NCBI GenBank assembly: GCA_039707655.1
Contig: CM077665.1
Coordinates: forward strand, 442,059,531-442,123,530
Direction of reading: 5' to 3'
Length of the DNA: 64,000 nt
DNA from: Elymus sibiricus
Taxonomy: Eukaryota; Streptophyta; Magnoliopsida; Poales; Poaceae
The notes under the pieces were generated by a model, which saw only the letters and a program-made list of their open reading frames with translations, had not been told where the DNA came from and made no database searches. Numbering within the stretch: the stretch's first letter is position 1; every line of letters begins with the position of its first letter. The position numbers and the translations under genes were made by a program. Below are positions 24,182 through 36,477 of this stretch, piece after piece.

Positions 24182-25754
24182 TGACGTGGCTTGAGACTGC
24201 GTCGGTATTTCCCCAACGAGGAAGGGATGATGTAGCACAGCGACGATAAGTATTTCCCTCAGTTATGAAACCAAGGTATCAAACCAGTAGGAGGATCATC
24301 ACCACCTAATAAACAACACCTGCACACAAAGAACAAATACTTGCAACCCGACGCGAAAGAGAGGTTGTCAATCTCTCTACGGTAAAAAGATAGATTAGGT
24401 AGTGATAGATTGGAGAGATAGATCTCTCAAGAACACAAAATAAAAAGGGCAAATAAAAAGTGCAGCAAGGTATTTTTGGGTTTTTGGAATAATAGATCTG
24501 AAAACAAAAGAGGCAAAAAGATAGATCGGAAAGCAATATGTTGGAAAAGTAGACCTGGGGGCCGTAGGTTTCACTAGTGGCTTCTCTCATGAGTATAGCA
24601 CACGGTGGGTGAACAAATTACTGTTGGGCAATTGATAGAAGATCAAATAATCATGACGATATCCAAGGCGATGATCATTATATAGGCATTAGGTCCAAGA
24701 TAAGTAGACCGACTCCTGCCTGCATCTACTACTATTACTCCACACATCGACCACTATCCAGCATGCATCAAGTGTATTAAGTTCATGGAAAAACGGAGTA
24801 ATGCAATAAGAACGGTGACATGATGTAGACAAGATCTATTCATGTAGGAATAGACCCCATCTTGTTATCCTTAATAGCAACGATACATGCGTGCCTCGCT
24901 GCCCCTTCTGTCACTCGGAGAGGACACCGCAAGATCGAACCCATCACAAAGCACCTCTTCCCATGGCAAGAAAAATAGATCTAGTTGGCCTAACTAAACC
25001 AAAGATTCGAAGAAGAAATACGAGGCTATGAGTAATCATGCATGTAAGAGATCAAAGAAGACTCAAATAATATTCATGGATAGAAACTGATCATGAACTC
25101 AAAATTCATCGGATCCAGACAAACACACCGCAAAAGTTTACATCAAATAGATCTCCAAGAGACCATTGTATTGAGAATCAAAAGAGAGAGAGGAAGCCAT
25201 CTACTACTGCCTACGGACCCGTAGGTCTATGGTGGACTACTCACGCATCATCGGAGAGGCACCAATGAGGATGATGAACCCCTCCGTGATGGTGTTAGAT
25301 TGGATCTCGAGGTTCTGAAACTTGCGGCAGCTGGATGTGTTTTTCGTCGACTCCTCTAGAGTTTCTGGAATATTTGGGAATTTATAGGCGTCAGAGGTGG
25401 TGGAGAGGGGCCCCGAGAAGGGCACAACCCATCAGGGCGCGCCTGGGGCCTCTGGCGCGCCCTGATGGGTTGTGGTCTCCTCGACCCTCCCCTCTGGCAC
25501 TTCTTTGGCCCACTAGATGTCTTCTAGCCCAAAAAAAATCTCCAAAAAGTTTCGTCGCGATTGGACTCCTTTTAGTATTGATATTCTGCGAAGTAAAAAC
25601 AAGCAAAAACAGCAACTGGCACTTTGGCACTATGTCAATAGGTTAGTCCCAAAAAATGATATAAAGTTGCTAAAAAGTGATTGTAAAACATCCAAGAATG
25701 ATAATATAACAGCATGGAACAAGCAAAAATTATAGATACGTTGGAAACGTACCA
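24182..25754 (-). repeat. 5' LTR of S3
   Basis: The 1,573-bp partner of 19013-20572. Its outer end reads gtacca where the other LTR has atatca, so one terminal base has changed. Confidence 0.9.
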
Positions 25755-25759
25755 GTCGA

Positions 25760-26232
25760 CAACTGTGTGCATTAGGACACCCAATCACAAACGTTTTCTC
25801 ATAGCAAGTGTGTGTGATGGGCAGCCCAATGCCAAACTGTTTCTTCTAGACACCGTGAGTGATGTTTTGAATAATGCAAACGACAGAATTATAACTATCG
25901 TGTGTGATGACCAGCTCTATAACAAACGATGTTATGCAGAAAATTGTGTGTGATCTGCAATACGAACGGAGACGTAACCTTGGGATTCCCTCTGTGGGAT
26001 GATAAGCTCATCTCACACGTCTTCCCCGATATGTTTGTTTGTGATGGCCCTTCGAATCGCAAACAATATATTTTTGCCCATCGTGTGTGATCGGGTGCAG
26101 GCATCGCTGACGGGTTTTCCCTGTCGTGTGGGATAGGCCCCCTCTATCGCCCACGCATGCAAGGCGACGGTTTAAGACTACGTCACGGAAAGAGGTTAAA
26201 AACCGTTTGTATAGCACGCGGCTGCACTAGTG
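25760..26232. repeat. CACTA right subterminal region
   Basis: Several copies of gtgtgtgatg-type words alternate with cacaaacg-type words, ending in aaaccgtttgtatagcacgc and the terminus ctgcactagtg. The style mirrors the left end at 9464-10010. Confidence 0.7.
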
Positions 26233-26235
26233 ATA

Positions 26236-26866
26236 CCTAGTTCAATCTCGGTACCGGCAAGTCTCTTTACTCGTTCCGTAAAAAAGATCTCGTGACTAAC
26301 TCCTTAGTCACATTGCTTGCAAGCTTCCTGTGATGTTGTATTACCGAGAGGGCCCAGAGATACCTCTCCGTCATACGGATTGACAAATCCCAGTCTCGAT
26401 CCATGCCAACCCAACAGTCAGCCATGGAGATACCTGTAGAGTACCTTTATGATCACCCAGTTACGAAGTGACATTTGATACACACAAGGCATTCCTCCGG
26501 TGCCAGGGAGTTGCATGATCTCATGGTCTTAGGAACAGATACTTGACATGAAGAAAGCAGTAGCAATAAACTAATACGATCAAATGCTATGCTTACGGTT
26601 GGGTCTTGTCCATCACATCATTCTCCTAATGATGTGACCTCGTTATCAAATGACAACTCATTTCTATGGTTAGGAAACTTTAACCATCTTTGATCAACGA
26701 GCTAGTCTAGTAGAGGCTCACTAGGGACACGGTGTTGTCTATGTATCCACACATGTATCTGAGTTTCCGATCAATACAATTCTAGCATGGATAATAGACG
26801 TTTATTATGAATAGGGAAATATGATAATAAGCAATTTATTATTGCCTCTAGGGCATATTTCCAACA
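26236..26866 (-). repeat. 3' LTR of A1, proximal part
   Basis: The remaining 631 bp of the A1 LTR on the far side of the CACTA, ending gggcatatttccaaca. Together with 8308-9463 it gives 1,787 bp. Confidence 0.92.
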
Positions 26867-26877
26867 GTCTCCCACTT
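26867..26877 (-). other. Polypurine tract of A1
   Basis: AAGTGGGAGAC in element sense stands directly before the 3' LTR, as is usual for Angela/BARE elements. Confidence 0.75.
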
Positions 26878-26949
26878 GCACTAGAGTCAATAATCTAGTT
26901 CACATCGCCATGTGATTCACACCCAATGAGTTCTGGGGTTTGATCATGT

Positions 26950-29900
26950 TTTGCTTGTGAGAGAGGTTTTAGTCAACGGGTTTGCAACATTCAGATCATG
27001 TGTACTTTGCAAATCCTTATGTCATACTGTAGATGCTGCTATCACGCTCCACTTGGAGCTATTCCAAATGACTGCTCCACTATACGTATCCGGTTTGCTA
27101 CTCAGAGTCATCCAAATCGGTGTCAAAGCTTGCATCGACGTAACCCTTTACGACGAACTCTTTATCACCTCCATAATCGAGAAACATTTCCTTAGTCCTC
27201 TAGTTACTAAGGATAATTTTGACCACTGTCCAGTGATCCACTCCTGGATCACTCTTGTACCCCCTTGCCAAACACGTGGCAAGGCACACATCAGGTGCGG
27301 TACACAGCATGGCATACCGTATAGAACCTATGGTTAAGGCATAGGGGACAACCTTCGTTCTTTCTCTTTCTTCTGCCGTGGTCGAGCTTTGAGTCTTACT
27401 CAACTTCACACCTTACAATACAGGCAAGAACTCCTTCTTTGACTGATCCATTTTGAACTCCTTCAAAATCTTGTCAAGGTATGTACTTATTGAAAGTCTT
27501 ATCACGCGTCTTGATCTATCTCTATAGATCTTGATGCCCGATATTTAAGAAACTTTTTCCAGGTCTTCCTTTGAAAAACTCCTTTCAAACAACCCTTTAT
27601 GCTTTCCAGAAATTCTACATCATTTCCGATCAACAATATGTCATCCACATATACTTATCAGAAATGTTATAGTGCTCCCACTCACTTTCTTGCAAATACA
27701 AGTTTCTTATCAACTTTGTATAAACCCAAAAGAGCTTTGATCACCTCATCAAAGCGCATATTCCAACTCCGAGATGCTTGCATCAGTCCATAGAAGGATC
27801 ACTAGAGCTCGCATGCCTTTTAGCATCCTTAGGATCGACAAAACCTTCTGCTTGTATCACATACAACCTTTCCTCAAGGAAACCGTTAAGGAAACGATGT
27901 TTTGACATCCATCTGCTAGATTTCATAATCGAAAAATGCAGCAACTGCTAACATAATCCCAACAGACTTTAGCATTGCTACGGGTGAGAAAGTCTCATCG
28001 TAGTCAACTCCTTGAACTTGTCGGAAACCTCTTTGCGACAAGTCGAGCATTATAGATAGTGACATTATACTACCAGTGTTTGTCTTCTTAAAGATCCATT
28101 TATCCTTAATGGCATGTCGTTCATTGGACAAGTCTACCAAAGTCCACACTTGGTTATCATACATGGATCCTATCTCGGATTACATGGCATCTAGCCATTT
28201 GTCGGAATCTGGGCCCATCATCGCTTCCTCATAGTTCGTAGGCTCATCGTTGTCTAACAACATGACTTCCAAGATAGGATTACCGTACCACTCAGGGGTA
28301 GTACGTGTTTTTGTCGACCTACGAGGTTCGGTAGCAACTTGATCTGAAGTTTCATGATCATCATCATCATTAGCTTCCTCTTCAATTGGTGTACGCATTA
28401 CAGGAACACCTTTCTGTCCTGTGCTACTTTCCAATTCAAGTGAAGGTTCGATAACCTTATCAAGTTCTACCTTCCTCCCACTCACTTCTTTCGAGAGAAC
28501 CTCCTTCTCTGGAAAGGATCCATTCTTGGCAACAAAGACCTTGCCTTCGGATCTGTGATAGAAGGTATACCCAATTGTTCCTTTAGGGTATCCTATGAAG
28601 ATGCACTTTTCCGCTTTGGGTTTGAGCTTATCAGACATAAGTGTTGATTCCCCAAACTCTAAGAAATGACAGCTTAGGTTTCTCGCCAAACCATAATTCA
28701 TACGGTGTCGTCTCAACGGATTAGGTGGTGCCCTATTTAAAGTGAATGTAGTTGCCTCTAATGCATAACCCCAAAACGATAGTGGCAAATCAGCAAGAGA
28801 CATCATAGATCGCACCATATCCAATAGAGTATGATTACAACGTTCGGACACACCATTACACTATGGTGTTCCAGGTGGCGTGGGTTGTGAAACAATTTCC
28901 ACATTGTCTTGCATACCAAACTCATAACTCAGATATTCACCTCCACGATCATATCGTAGACATTTTATCTTCTTGTCACAATCATCTTCAACTTCACTCT
29001 GATATTGCTTGAAATTTTCAAAAATTTCAGACTTGTGTTTCATCAAGTAAATATATCTGTATCTACTCAAATCATCTGTGAAGGTAACATAATAACGATA
29101 TCCACCGCATGCTTCAACACTCGTTGGACTGCATACATCAATATGTATTATTTCCAATAAGTCACTTGCCCAATCCATCGTACCGGAAAACGAGGTCTTA
29201 GTCATCTTGCCCATGAGGCATGGTTCGCATGTCTCAAGCAATTCAACATCGAGTGAGTCCAAAGATCCATCAGCATGGAGCTTCTTCATGCGCTTTACAC
29301 CAATATGACCTAAGAAGCAGTGCCACAAGTATGTGGTACTATCATTATTAACTTTGCATCTTTTGGCATTAATATTATGAACATGTGTAACACTACGATC
29401 GAGATTCAATAAACCATTCACATTGGGTGCATGACCATAGAAGGTATTATTCATGTAAACAGAACAGCCATTATTCTCTGACTTAAATGAATAATCCTAT
29501 TGCAATAAACACAATCTAATCATGTTCATGCTCAACACCGACACCAAATAACATTTATTTAGGTTCAACACTAATCCCGAAGGTAGAGGGAGCGCGCGAT
29601 GGTGATCACATCAACCTTGGAAACACTTCCAACACACATTGTCACCTCGCCGTTCGCTAGTCTCCGTTTATTCCGCAACTTTTGTTTCGAGTTACCAATA
29701 TTAGCAACTGAACTGGTATCTAATACCTAGGGTCCACTAGGAGTACTAGTAAGGTACACATCAATAACACGTATATCAAATATACTTTGTTGACGTTGCC
29801 AGCCTTCTTATATACCAAGCATTTGGGGTAGTTCCGCTACCAGTGGTCGTTCCCCTTACAATAGAAGCATTTAGTCTCGGGTTTGGATTCAACCTTGGGT

Positions 29901-30570
29901 TTCTTCACTGGAGCGACAACTGGCTTACCATTCATGAAGTTTCCCTTCTTGCCCTTGCCCTTCTTGAAACTAGTGGTCTTACCATCAACACTTGATGCTC
30001 CTTCTTGACTTCTACCTCCGTGGCCTTAAGTACCGCGAATAGCTCCGGGATCATCATCTCCATCCCTTGCATGTTATAGTTCATCACAAAGCTCTAGTAG
30101 CTTGGTGATAGTGACTGGAGAACTCTGTCAATCACTATCTTATCTGGAAGATTAACTCCCACTTGATTCAAGCAATTGTAGCACCCAGACATTCTGAGCA
30201 CATGCTCACTTACTGAGCTATTCTCCTCCATCTTGTAGGCAAAGAACTTGTCAGAGGTCTCATACCTCTCAACACGGGCATGAGCCTGAAATACCAATTT
30301 CAGCTCTTGGAACATCTCATATGCTCCATGGCGTTCAAAATGTCTTTGAAACCCCGATTCTAAGCCGTAAAGCATGGCGCACTAAACTATCAAGTAGTCA
30401 TCAGAACGTGTTTGCTAGACGTTCACAACATCCATAGACGACGCTTGAAGGGGTGGCGCATCTAGCGGTGCATCAAGGACATAAGCCTTCTGTGCAGCAA
30501 TGAGGACAATCCTCAGATCACGGACCCAGTCCGCATTATTGCTACCGTCATATTTCGACTCTATTTTCTC
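26950..30570 (-). pseudogene. Broken gag-pol polyprotein gene of A1
   Basis: On the - strand the order is gag (about 30570-29820), integrase (29454-28180), reverse transcriptase (28164-27200) and an RNase H remnant (27190-26950). Gag has the retrotran_gag_2 text FQELKLVFQAHARVERYETS and LPDKIVIDRVLQSLSPSY. Integrase keeps WHCFLGH, CEPC, HIDVCSP and YDRGGEY but has stops, one after TPPGTP. RT keeps KGFRQVQGVDYDETFSPVA (one letter altered), a YVDD motif near 27640 and YAMLCTAPD. RNase H starts (DYGGDKEFVVKGYVDAS) and ends (NVANPLTK), but about 75-80 codons between are missing. The gene cannot make a full polyprotein. Confidence 0.85.
28180..29454 (-). pseudogene. Integrase region of A1
   Basis: Two open pieces (29454-28861 and 28851-28180) cover the pre-integrase zinc-binding part and the rve-type catalytic core. 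Visible are WHCFLGHIG...CEPC (HHCC type), the first Asp in IIHIDVCSP, the second in LRYDRGGEY (Ser of the usual RSDRG is Tyr), then the Glu region just after a TAG stop at 28861. The C-terminal part carries SFWGYALEATTFTLNRAP. It is clearly a decayed relative of the A2 copy. Confidence 0.85.
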
Positions 30571-31870
30571 TAGGAACGTATCAAAATACAGGGGAGCTAC
30601 AGCGCGAGCTATTGATCTACAACATAATTTGCAAAGACATTTTAACTATGTTCATGATAATTAGTTCAATTAATCAAATTACTAATGAACTCCTACTCAA
30701 ATCAACATCCCTCAGGTTGACTAAGTGTGACATGATCCAAATCCACCAACCCAAGTCCGATCATCACGTGAGATGTGGTGGTTTCAATGGTGAACATCTC
30801 CATGCTGATCATATCTACTATATGACTCATGTTTGACCTTTCGGTCTCCTGTGTTCCGAGGCCATGTCTGTACATGCTAGGCTCGTCAAGGTAAACCCAA
30901 GTATTCCGCGTGTGTAAATCTGGCTTACACCCGTTGTTTGCGAGCGTAGAGTCTATCACACCCGATCATCACGAGGTGCTTCGAAACGACGATCCTTCGC
31001 AACGGTGCATACTCGGGGAGAACACAATTTTATCTTGAAATTTTAGTGAGGGATCATCTTATAATGCTACCATCGTCCTAAGCAAAATAAGATGCATAAA
31101 AGGATAAACATCACATGCAAATCATATAAGTAACATGATATGGCCATCATCGTCTTGTGCTTTTAATCTCCATCTACAAAGCACTGGCATTATCTCCATC
31201 ATCACCGGCATGACACCATGATCTCCATCATCATGATCTCCATCATCATGTCGTCATGTGGTTGTTGCGCCAACTATTTCTTCTACAACTATTGCTAACT
31301 CATAGCGATAAAGTAAAGCAAATGGCATAAATGAATTAAAGACAACCCTATGGCTTCTGCCGGTTGCCGTACTCATCGACATGCAAGTCGTGATAACTAT
31401 GCAAAACATGATCATATCATACATCACATATCAAATCACGTCTTGGCCATATCACATCACAACATGCCCTGCAAAAACAAGGTAGACGTCCTCTACTTTG
31501 TTGTTGCAAGTTTTACGTGGCTGCTATGGGCAACTAGTAAGAACCGTTCTTACATACGCAAAGCCACAACGGTGATAATCAAGTTGCCTTTTAACCTTCT
31601 ACAAGGACCGCCTCTGTCGAATCCGATTCAACTAAAGTGGGAGAGACAGACACCCGCCAGCCACCTTTATGCAACTAGGTTACATGTTAGTCGGTGGAAC
31701 CGGTCTCTTGTACGAGGACAAGTAAGGTTGGTCCGGACCACTTCATCCCACAATACCGCCGAATCAATATAATACTAAGGAGGTAAGCAATCTGAACATC
31801 AACGCCCACAAACTCTTTCGTGTTCTACTCATGCATATCATCTACGCATAGGCCTAGCTCATGATGCCAC

Positions 31871-33640
31871 TCTTGGGGAACGTTGCATGGGAAACAAAAA
31901 AATTCCTACGAACACCCAAGATCTATCTATGGATATGCATAGCTATGAGAGGGGGGTGTATCTACATACCCTTGTAGATCGCTACGCAGAAGCGTATATA
32001 ACGCGGTTGATGTAGTCGGACTCTTCATGATCCAATCCGATCCAGCGCCGAACGGACGGCACCTCCGCGGTCAGCACACCTATGGCTCAATGATGTCTCC
32101 TCCTTCTTGATCCAGCAAGCGAGGGAGGAGAAGTAGATGGGGTCTCAACCATCACGACGGCGTGGTGGAGATGGTGGTGGAGCAATCCCGGCAGGGCTTC
32201 GCCAAGCGCTATTGTAGATGCGATCTGAGGAGAAAACAGAGTAACGGGAGAGGGAGGGCTGCCACCGGGGTGTAGGAATTGGTGTGTGCAGCCCTCCCCT
32301 CCCCTCCACTATATAAAGGAGGCAAAGGGGAGAGGGGAGGCGCAGCCTTGACCCCTCCTCCAAGGGAGGGGCCAGCGGCCAAGGGAGAGTCCTCCCTTTA
32401 CAAGGAAGGGAGGAGTCCCCCTCCTCCAAGGCACCTCCGGGGTGCCTTGTCCCTTTGGGACTCTTGCCCCCAAGCCTAATTCGCCTCTAGGGGATGATGC
32501 ACCTCGCCCACGATGGCTAGGGCACACCCCCTATGGCCCAGGTGGGCCCACGGAGTAGGTGGACCCCCCAGTGGACCCCCGGAACCCTTTTTGGCACCAC
32601 CGATACACTATTGGTAATGCCCGAAACTTTTACGGCGACCAAAATAGGTCTTCCCATATATTAATATTTACCTCTGGACCATTCCGGAACTCCTCGTGAC
32701 GTCCGGGATCTCATCCGGGACTCCGAACAACATTCGGTCACCAACGTACATATCCCAATACTACTCTAGCGTCACCGAACGTTAAGCGTGCGGACCCTGC
32801 GGGTTCGAGAATCATGTAGACATGACCGAGACACCTCTCTGGCCAATAACCAATAGCGGGACCTTGATGACCATAGTGGTTCCTACATATTCCACAAAGA
32901 TCTTCATCGGTCGAACCACGATGTCAAGGATTCAGTCAATCCCATATGCAGTTCCCTTTGTCCAGCGGTATGTTACTTGCCCAAGATTCGATCGTCGATA
33001 TCTCCATACCTAGTTAAATCTCGTTACCGGCAAGTCTCTTTACTCGTTTCATAATACAAGATCCCGTGACTAACTCCTTATTCACATTTCTTGCAAGCTT
33101 CTTGTGATGTTGTATTACCGAGAGGGCCTAGAGAAACCTCTTTGTCATACGGAGTGACAAATCCTAGTCTCGATCCATGCCAACCCAACAGTCAGCCTTG
33201 GAGATACATGTAGAGTACCTTTATGATCACCCAGTTATGAAGTGACATTTGATACACACAAGGCATTCCTCCGGTGCTAGGGAGTTGCATGATCTCATGG
33301 TCTTAGGAACGGATACTTGACATGAAGAAAGTAGTAGCAATAAACTAATACAATCAAATGCTATGCTTACGGTTGGGTCTTGTCCATCACATCATTCTCC
33401 TAATGATGTGACCTCATTATCAAATGACAACTCATGTCTATGGTTAGGAAACTTTAACCATCTTTGGTCAACGAGCTAGTCTAGTAGTGGCTCACTAGGG
33501 ACACGGTGTTGTCTATGTATCCACACATGTATCTGAGTTTCCGATCAATACAATTCTAGCATGGATAATAGACGTTTATCATGAACAGGGAAATATGATA
33601 ATAACCAATTAATTGTTGCCTCTAGGGCATATTTCCAACA
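31871..33640 (-). repeat. 5' LTR of A1
   Basis: The 1,770-bp LTR has its inner end mutated to TCTTGG on the + strand (normally TGTTGG). The primer site follows inwards at 31857-31869, TGGCATCATGAGC in element sense, resembling the initiator-Met tRNA site TGGTATCAGAGC with one substitution and one extra base. Confidence 0.9.
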
Positions 33641-33645
33641 ATAAA

Positions 33646-35178
33646 GAACTCATATACTTATTGCAAAATTTTATTAGTTTTATCACAAATCGAAGTACTA
33701 CTCGCATGCCCCGAGGGAGGAGGTTGGGAGGAGTTAACCATCGCGTGCTTCCGACCCGAAACAACACTAGGATTTCAACGAGGAATAGAAATGCTCACAC
33801 ATCCCCACCATGCCTTCTTCTAATATTAAGAAAAATGGGAAATTAACACCTCTTAATACCGATACTTCTACGAACCGACAACCATGCACTCACACCCTTT
33901 CACATTACCACATCAATATCATTACCCAAGATTTCTCTTTAATGTGCTACATGATGGTTTTGATTATCACTCATTGAATGCCTATTATTTTTGGACTAGT
34001 CTTATGACCCATGAAAATTACTGTCACTATTTATTAACTCTCAAACAAATATAAGTGAAGAACGAGAGTGCAATTATTTCTACAAAATCTATACACCACC
34101 ATGCTCAAAAAGATATAAGTGAAGTACTAGAGCAACTGCTAAGCTCAAAAGATATAAATGAAGCACATAGAGTATTCTAATAAATTATGATGAAGGTGTG
34201 TCTCTCTCAAATAGGTGTGTCCAGAAAAAGGATGATTGTGGCAAACTAAAAACAAAAGCAAAAAACAAGCAAAAGCAAATGATGCTCCAAGCAAAACTCA
34301 TATCATGTGACGAATAAAAATATAGCTCCAAGTGACATACCGATGGATTGAGACAAAAGAGGGGATGCCTTCCGGGGCATCCCCAAGCTTAGACGCTTGA
34401 GTCTTCCTAGAATATTACCTTGGGGTTCCTTGGGCATCCCCAAGCTTAGGTTCTTGACGCTCCTTATTCCTTCGTCCATCGTGATAACACCCAAAACTTG
34501 AAAACTTCAATCACACAAAACTCAACAAAACTTCGTGAGATCCGTTAGTATAAGCAACATATCAAATAATTTAGGTACTGTTATAAACTGATTCATATTT
34601 CATTCTTGCATAATAGGTCATGTATTCTAACTTCTCCATGACTTATACCCCCCGATACAATCCATAGCATCATCAAAACAAGCAAACTATGCAAGCAAAA
34701 ACAGAATATGTCTAAAACAGAACAGTCTATAAAGATCTGTAGAGAACCTATACTTCTATAACTCTAAAAATTATTAAAATTTAGGAAAACCTGAAGAATA
34801 TGTATATCAATACTTTGTAAAATATTCAGATCAAAAAAACGTTCCAGTAAAATCAGAGAAATTCTGCACTGGACAATAAAATTTCTGTTTTTGTACCGTA
34901 TCAATTCTACTCATCTATTGAGTCATCCCAAAGAATTTACTTGGCACAAAAACTAATTAAAACATAAAAACACAATCATTACATAGGCAATAATCATGTT
35001 GTAAAAAACAACCATAAAGTAAAAAAGAAAAAATAAAGATAACTATTGGGTTGTCTCCCAACTAGCACTATTGTTTTATGCCCCTAGCTAGGCATAATGC
35101 ATAGTTTCAAGTGTTGTCATCTTTGACACTCCACACATAAGTAGCTCTCATGATTGATTCATAAGGTGGTTTAATTCT
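33646..35178 (-). other. Non-coding internal region of S2, second part
   Basis: This continues S2 beyond A1. Landmarks shared with S1 and S3 are the atataagtgaag motifs at about 34046-34160 and two AAGCTTGGGGATGC copies in reverse (34377-34390 and 34434-34447). The start aligns with S1 near 2400-2490. No gene is seen. Confidence 0.8.
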
Positions 35179-36258
35179 CTACCTAGGGAAGTGTTCCATC
35201 CCTTTCTTCAATGGAAATTGGAACCTTATGTTTCCCTCTTTCATATCAATAATTGCACCTATAGTTTGTAAGAAGGGTCTTCCAAAGTATTATTGGACAA
35301 GTAGGATTGCAATCAAAATCAAGCACAATAAAATCTACAGGCACATAATTTTTATTTGCAACAATGAGAACATCATTTATTCTACCTAAAGGTTTCTTGA
35401 TGGTAGAATCCGTAAGATGCAAGTTAAGGGAACAATCTTCAATATTCGTGAGACCAAGTACATCGCGTAGAGATATAGGTATAATTGAAACACTAGCACC
35501 AAGGTCACACAAAGCATTGCATGCATATTTATTTATCTTAATTTTAATATTAGGTTCCAACTCATCATGCCATTTTTCTAGGAATAGAAACTTCTAGTTC
35601 AAGTTTATCATCATAAGCTTTTATCATCTCTTCCACTATATGATTAGTGAAAGCCTTGTTTTGTTCATAAGCACTGGGTGAGCTAATAATGTTTTGCAAC
35701 AAGGAAATATATTCTACTAAAGAGCAACTTTCATAATTAAAGTCCTTGTAACCCAAGATAGTGGGCACATCGCTAGTTAAAGTTTTAATCTCTCCAAACC
35801 CACTTTTTCAGTTTTATCATTAGAATCATCACTCACCAAGCAAACGGGACTCCCTCTAGCTAGAGTTAACTCAACTCCAGTCCCTTTATCATTTATATTC
35901 AGAGAAGTAAATAAAGATTCAATGGGAGAAGTACCAATCATTTTAAGATCTTCATCATGATTATTAATAGAGAGTGATTCCGGTTTAGCAACCATCCTAT
36001 TTACTAGAGTGGTTTGTTTGTCGTAAATCTTCCCTATCAATTCTTTAGTTTGAGCAAATTGTAATTGAAGATTGGGTACTTCTTGATTAACTTCATCAAG
36101 TTGTTTACTAATCGCATCAAGGATAGTTGAGTGTCCCTTGATTTCAACAGCAAAAAATTTATTATGCTCATATGTGAAGTCATGAAAGTTTTCATGGAGC
36201 TTTCAATTTCATACATTCTTTGGTAATAGGAAATATTGTAGAATCTATCTTGAGACAT
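35179..36258 (-). pseudogene. gag and retropepsin-like remnant of S2
   Basis: Open pieces at 36258-36037, 36040-35777, 35768-35565 and 35560-35246 lie in changing frames, so several indels have occurred. The last piece has the retropepsin signature NALCDLGASVSIIP (usual active-site D-S/T-G; here D-L-G, as in many Gypsy elements) and the later strand DFIVLDFD. In the next frame text of the PFLRT...FPLKKGMEHFPR type ends at the stop near 35179. No RT follows. Its probable role was gag and protease of a non-autonomous Gypsy element. Confidence 0.65.
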
Positions 36259-36448
36259 GGTGACCGAGCAAGCAAAGTAACAAGCAGGACAAGTAAACTA
36301 GCAAGCAAAGAAGTAAACTACTGACTAGCAAAGATAAATATTTTTGTGTTTTTGATTTTTATGAAGCAAACTAAATATAACAGCAAACAAAAAGAAGAAC
36401 AAGTGAATGATAATTTGTGCGAAGTTACTTGATATTTGGTGATGATAT

Positions 36449-36466
36449 TCCCCGGCAACAGCGCTG
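36449..36466 (-). other. tRNA-Asp-type primer binding site of S2
   Basis: TCCCCGGCAACAGCGCTG on the + strand matches the 3' end of tRNA-Asp with three changes. It is at the same distance from the 5' LTR as in S3. Confidence 0.75.
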
Positions 36467-36477
36467 GAAATCCTTCG

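Larger units (their letters stand above)
19013..25754 (-). mobile_element. Gypsy LTR retrotransposon S3, complete in structure
   Basis: This 6,742-bp Sabrina-like element lies inside the CACTA. GTCGA flanks it at 19008-19012 and 25755-25759. The LTRs are 19013-20572 and 24182-25754 and the internal region is 3.6 kb. A perfect 18-base tRNA-Asp primer site lies at 24154-24171. The internal region has the family's repeats and a gag-like frame but no pol. It is non-autonomous. About 15 substitutions in the first 215 bases separate its LTRs, roughly 7%. Confidence 0.92.
9464..26232 (+). mobile_element. CACTA (En/Spm) transposon carrying gene fragments
   Basis: The left end CACTACTGCAG and the reverse complement of the right end CACTAGTGCAG are inverted CACTA termini. 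The three bases outside are gta (9461-9463) and ata (26233-26235). Intact LTR copies read ctccatacctag at this point, so the duplication was ATA with one later change. The span is 16.8 kb, about 10.0 kb after removing S3. The flanks hold repeated gtgtgtgatg and aaacggtt motifs, as expected for CACTA subterminal regions. I found no TNP2-type transposase. The inner DNA instead carries an exonuclease pseudogene, an arginine/alanine-rich ORF, a tandem array, two decayed ORFs and a B3-domain pseudogene. The plus strand is assigned arbitrarily. Confidence 0.88.
8308..33640 (-). mobile_element. Copia (Angela/BARE-like) retrotransposon A1, nested
   Basis: The 25.3-kb span is an 8.56-kb Copia element carrying the 16.8-kb CACTA in its 3' LTR. 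ATAAA flanks it on both sides (8303-8307 and 33641-33645). The 3' LTR is 8308-9463 plus 26236-26866, the internal region 26867-31870 and the 5' LTR 31871-33640. LTR length without the insertion is 1,787 bp, the same as in A2. The ends TGTTGG...CCAACA, the Met-type primer site and the order gag, integrase, RT, RNase H identify Angela/BARE/WIS. The polyprotein is broken by stops and shifts, and most of RNase H is missing. Confidence 0.93.

Noticed and set aside
9464..26232. Naming a specific CACTA family
   Set aside because: The termini alone do not let me choose between described Triticeae families without a database search.
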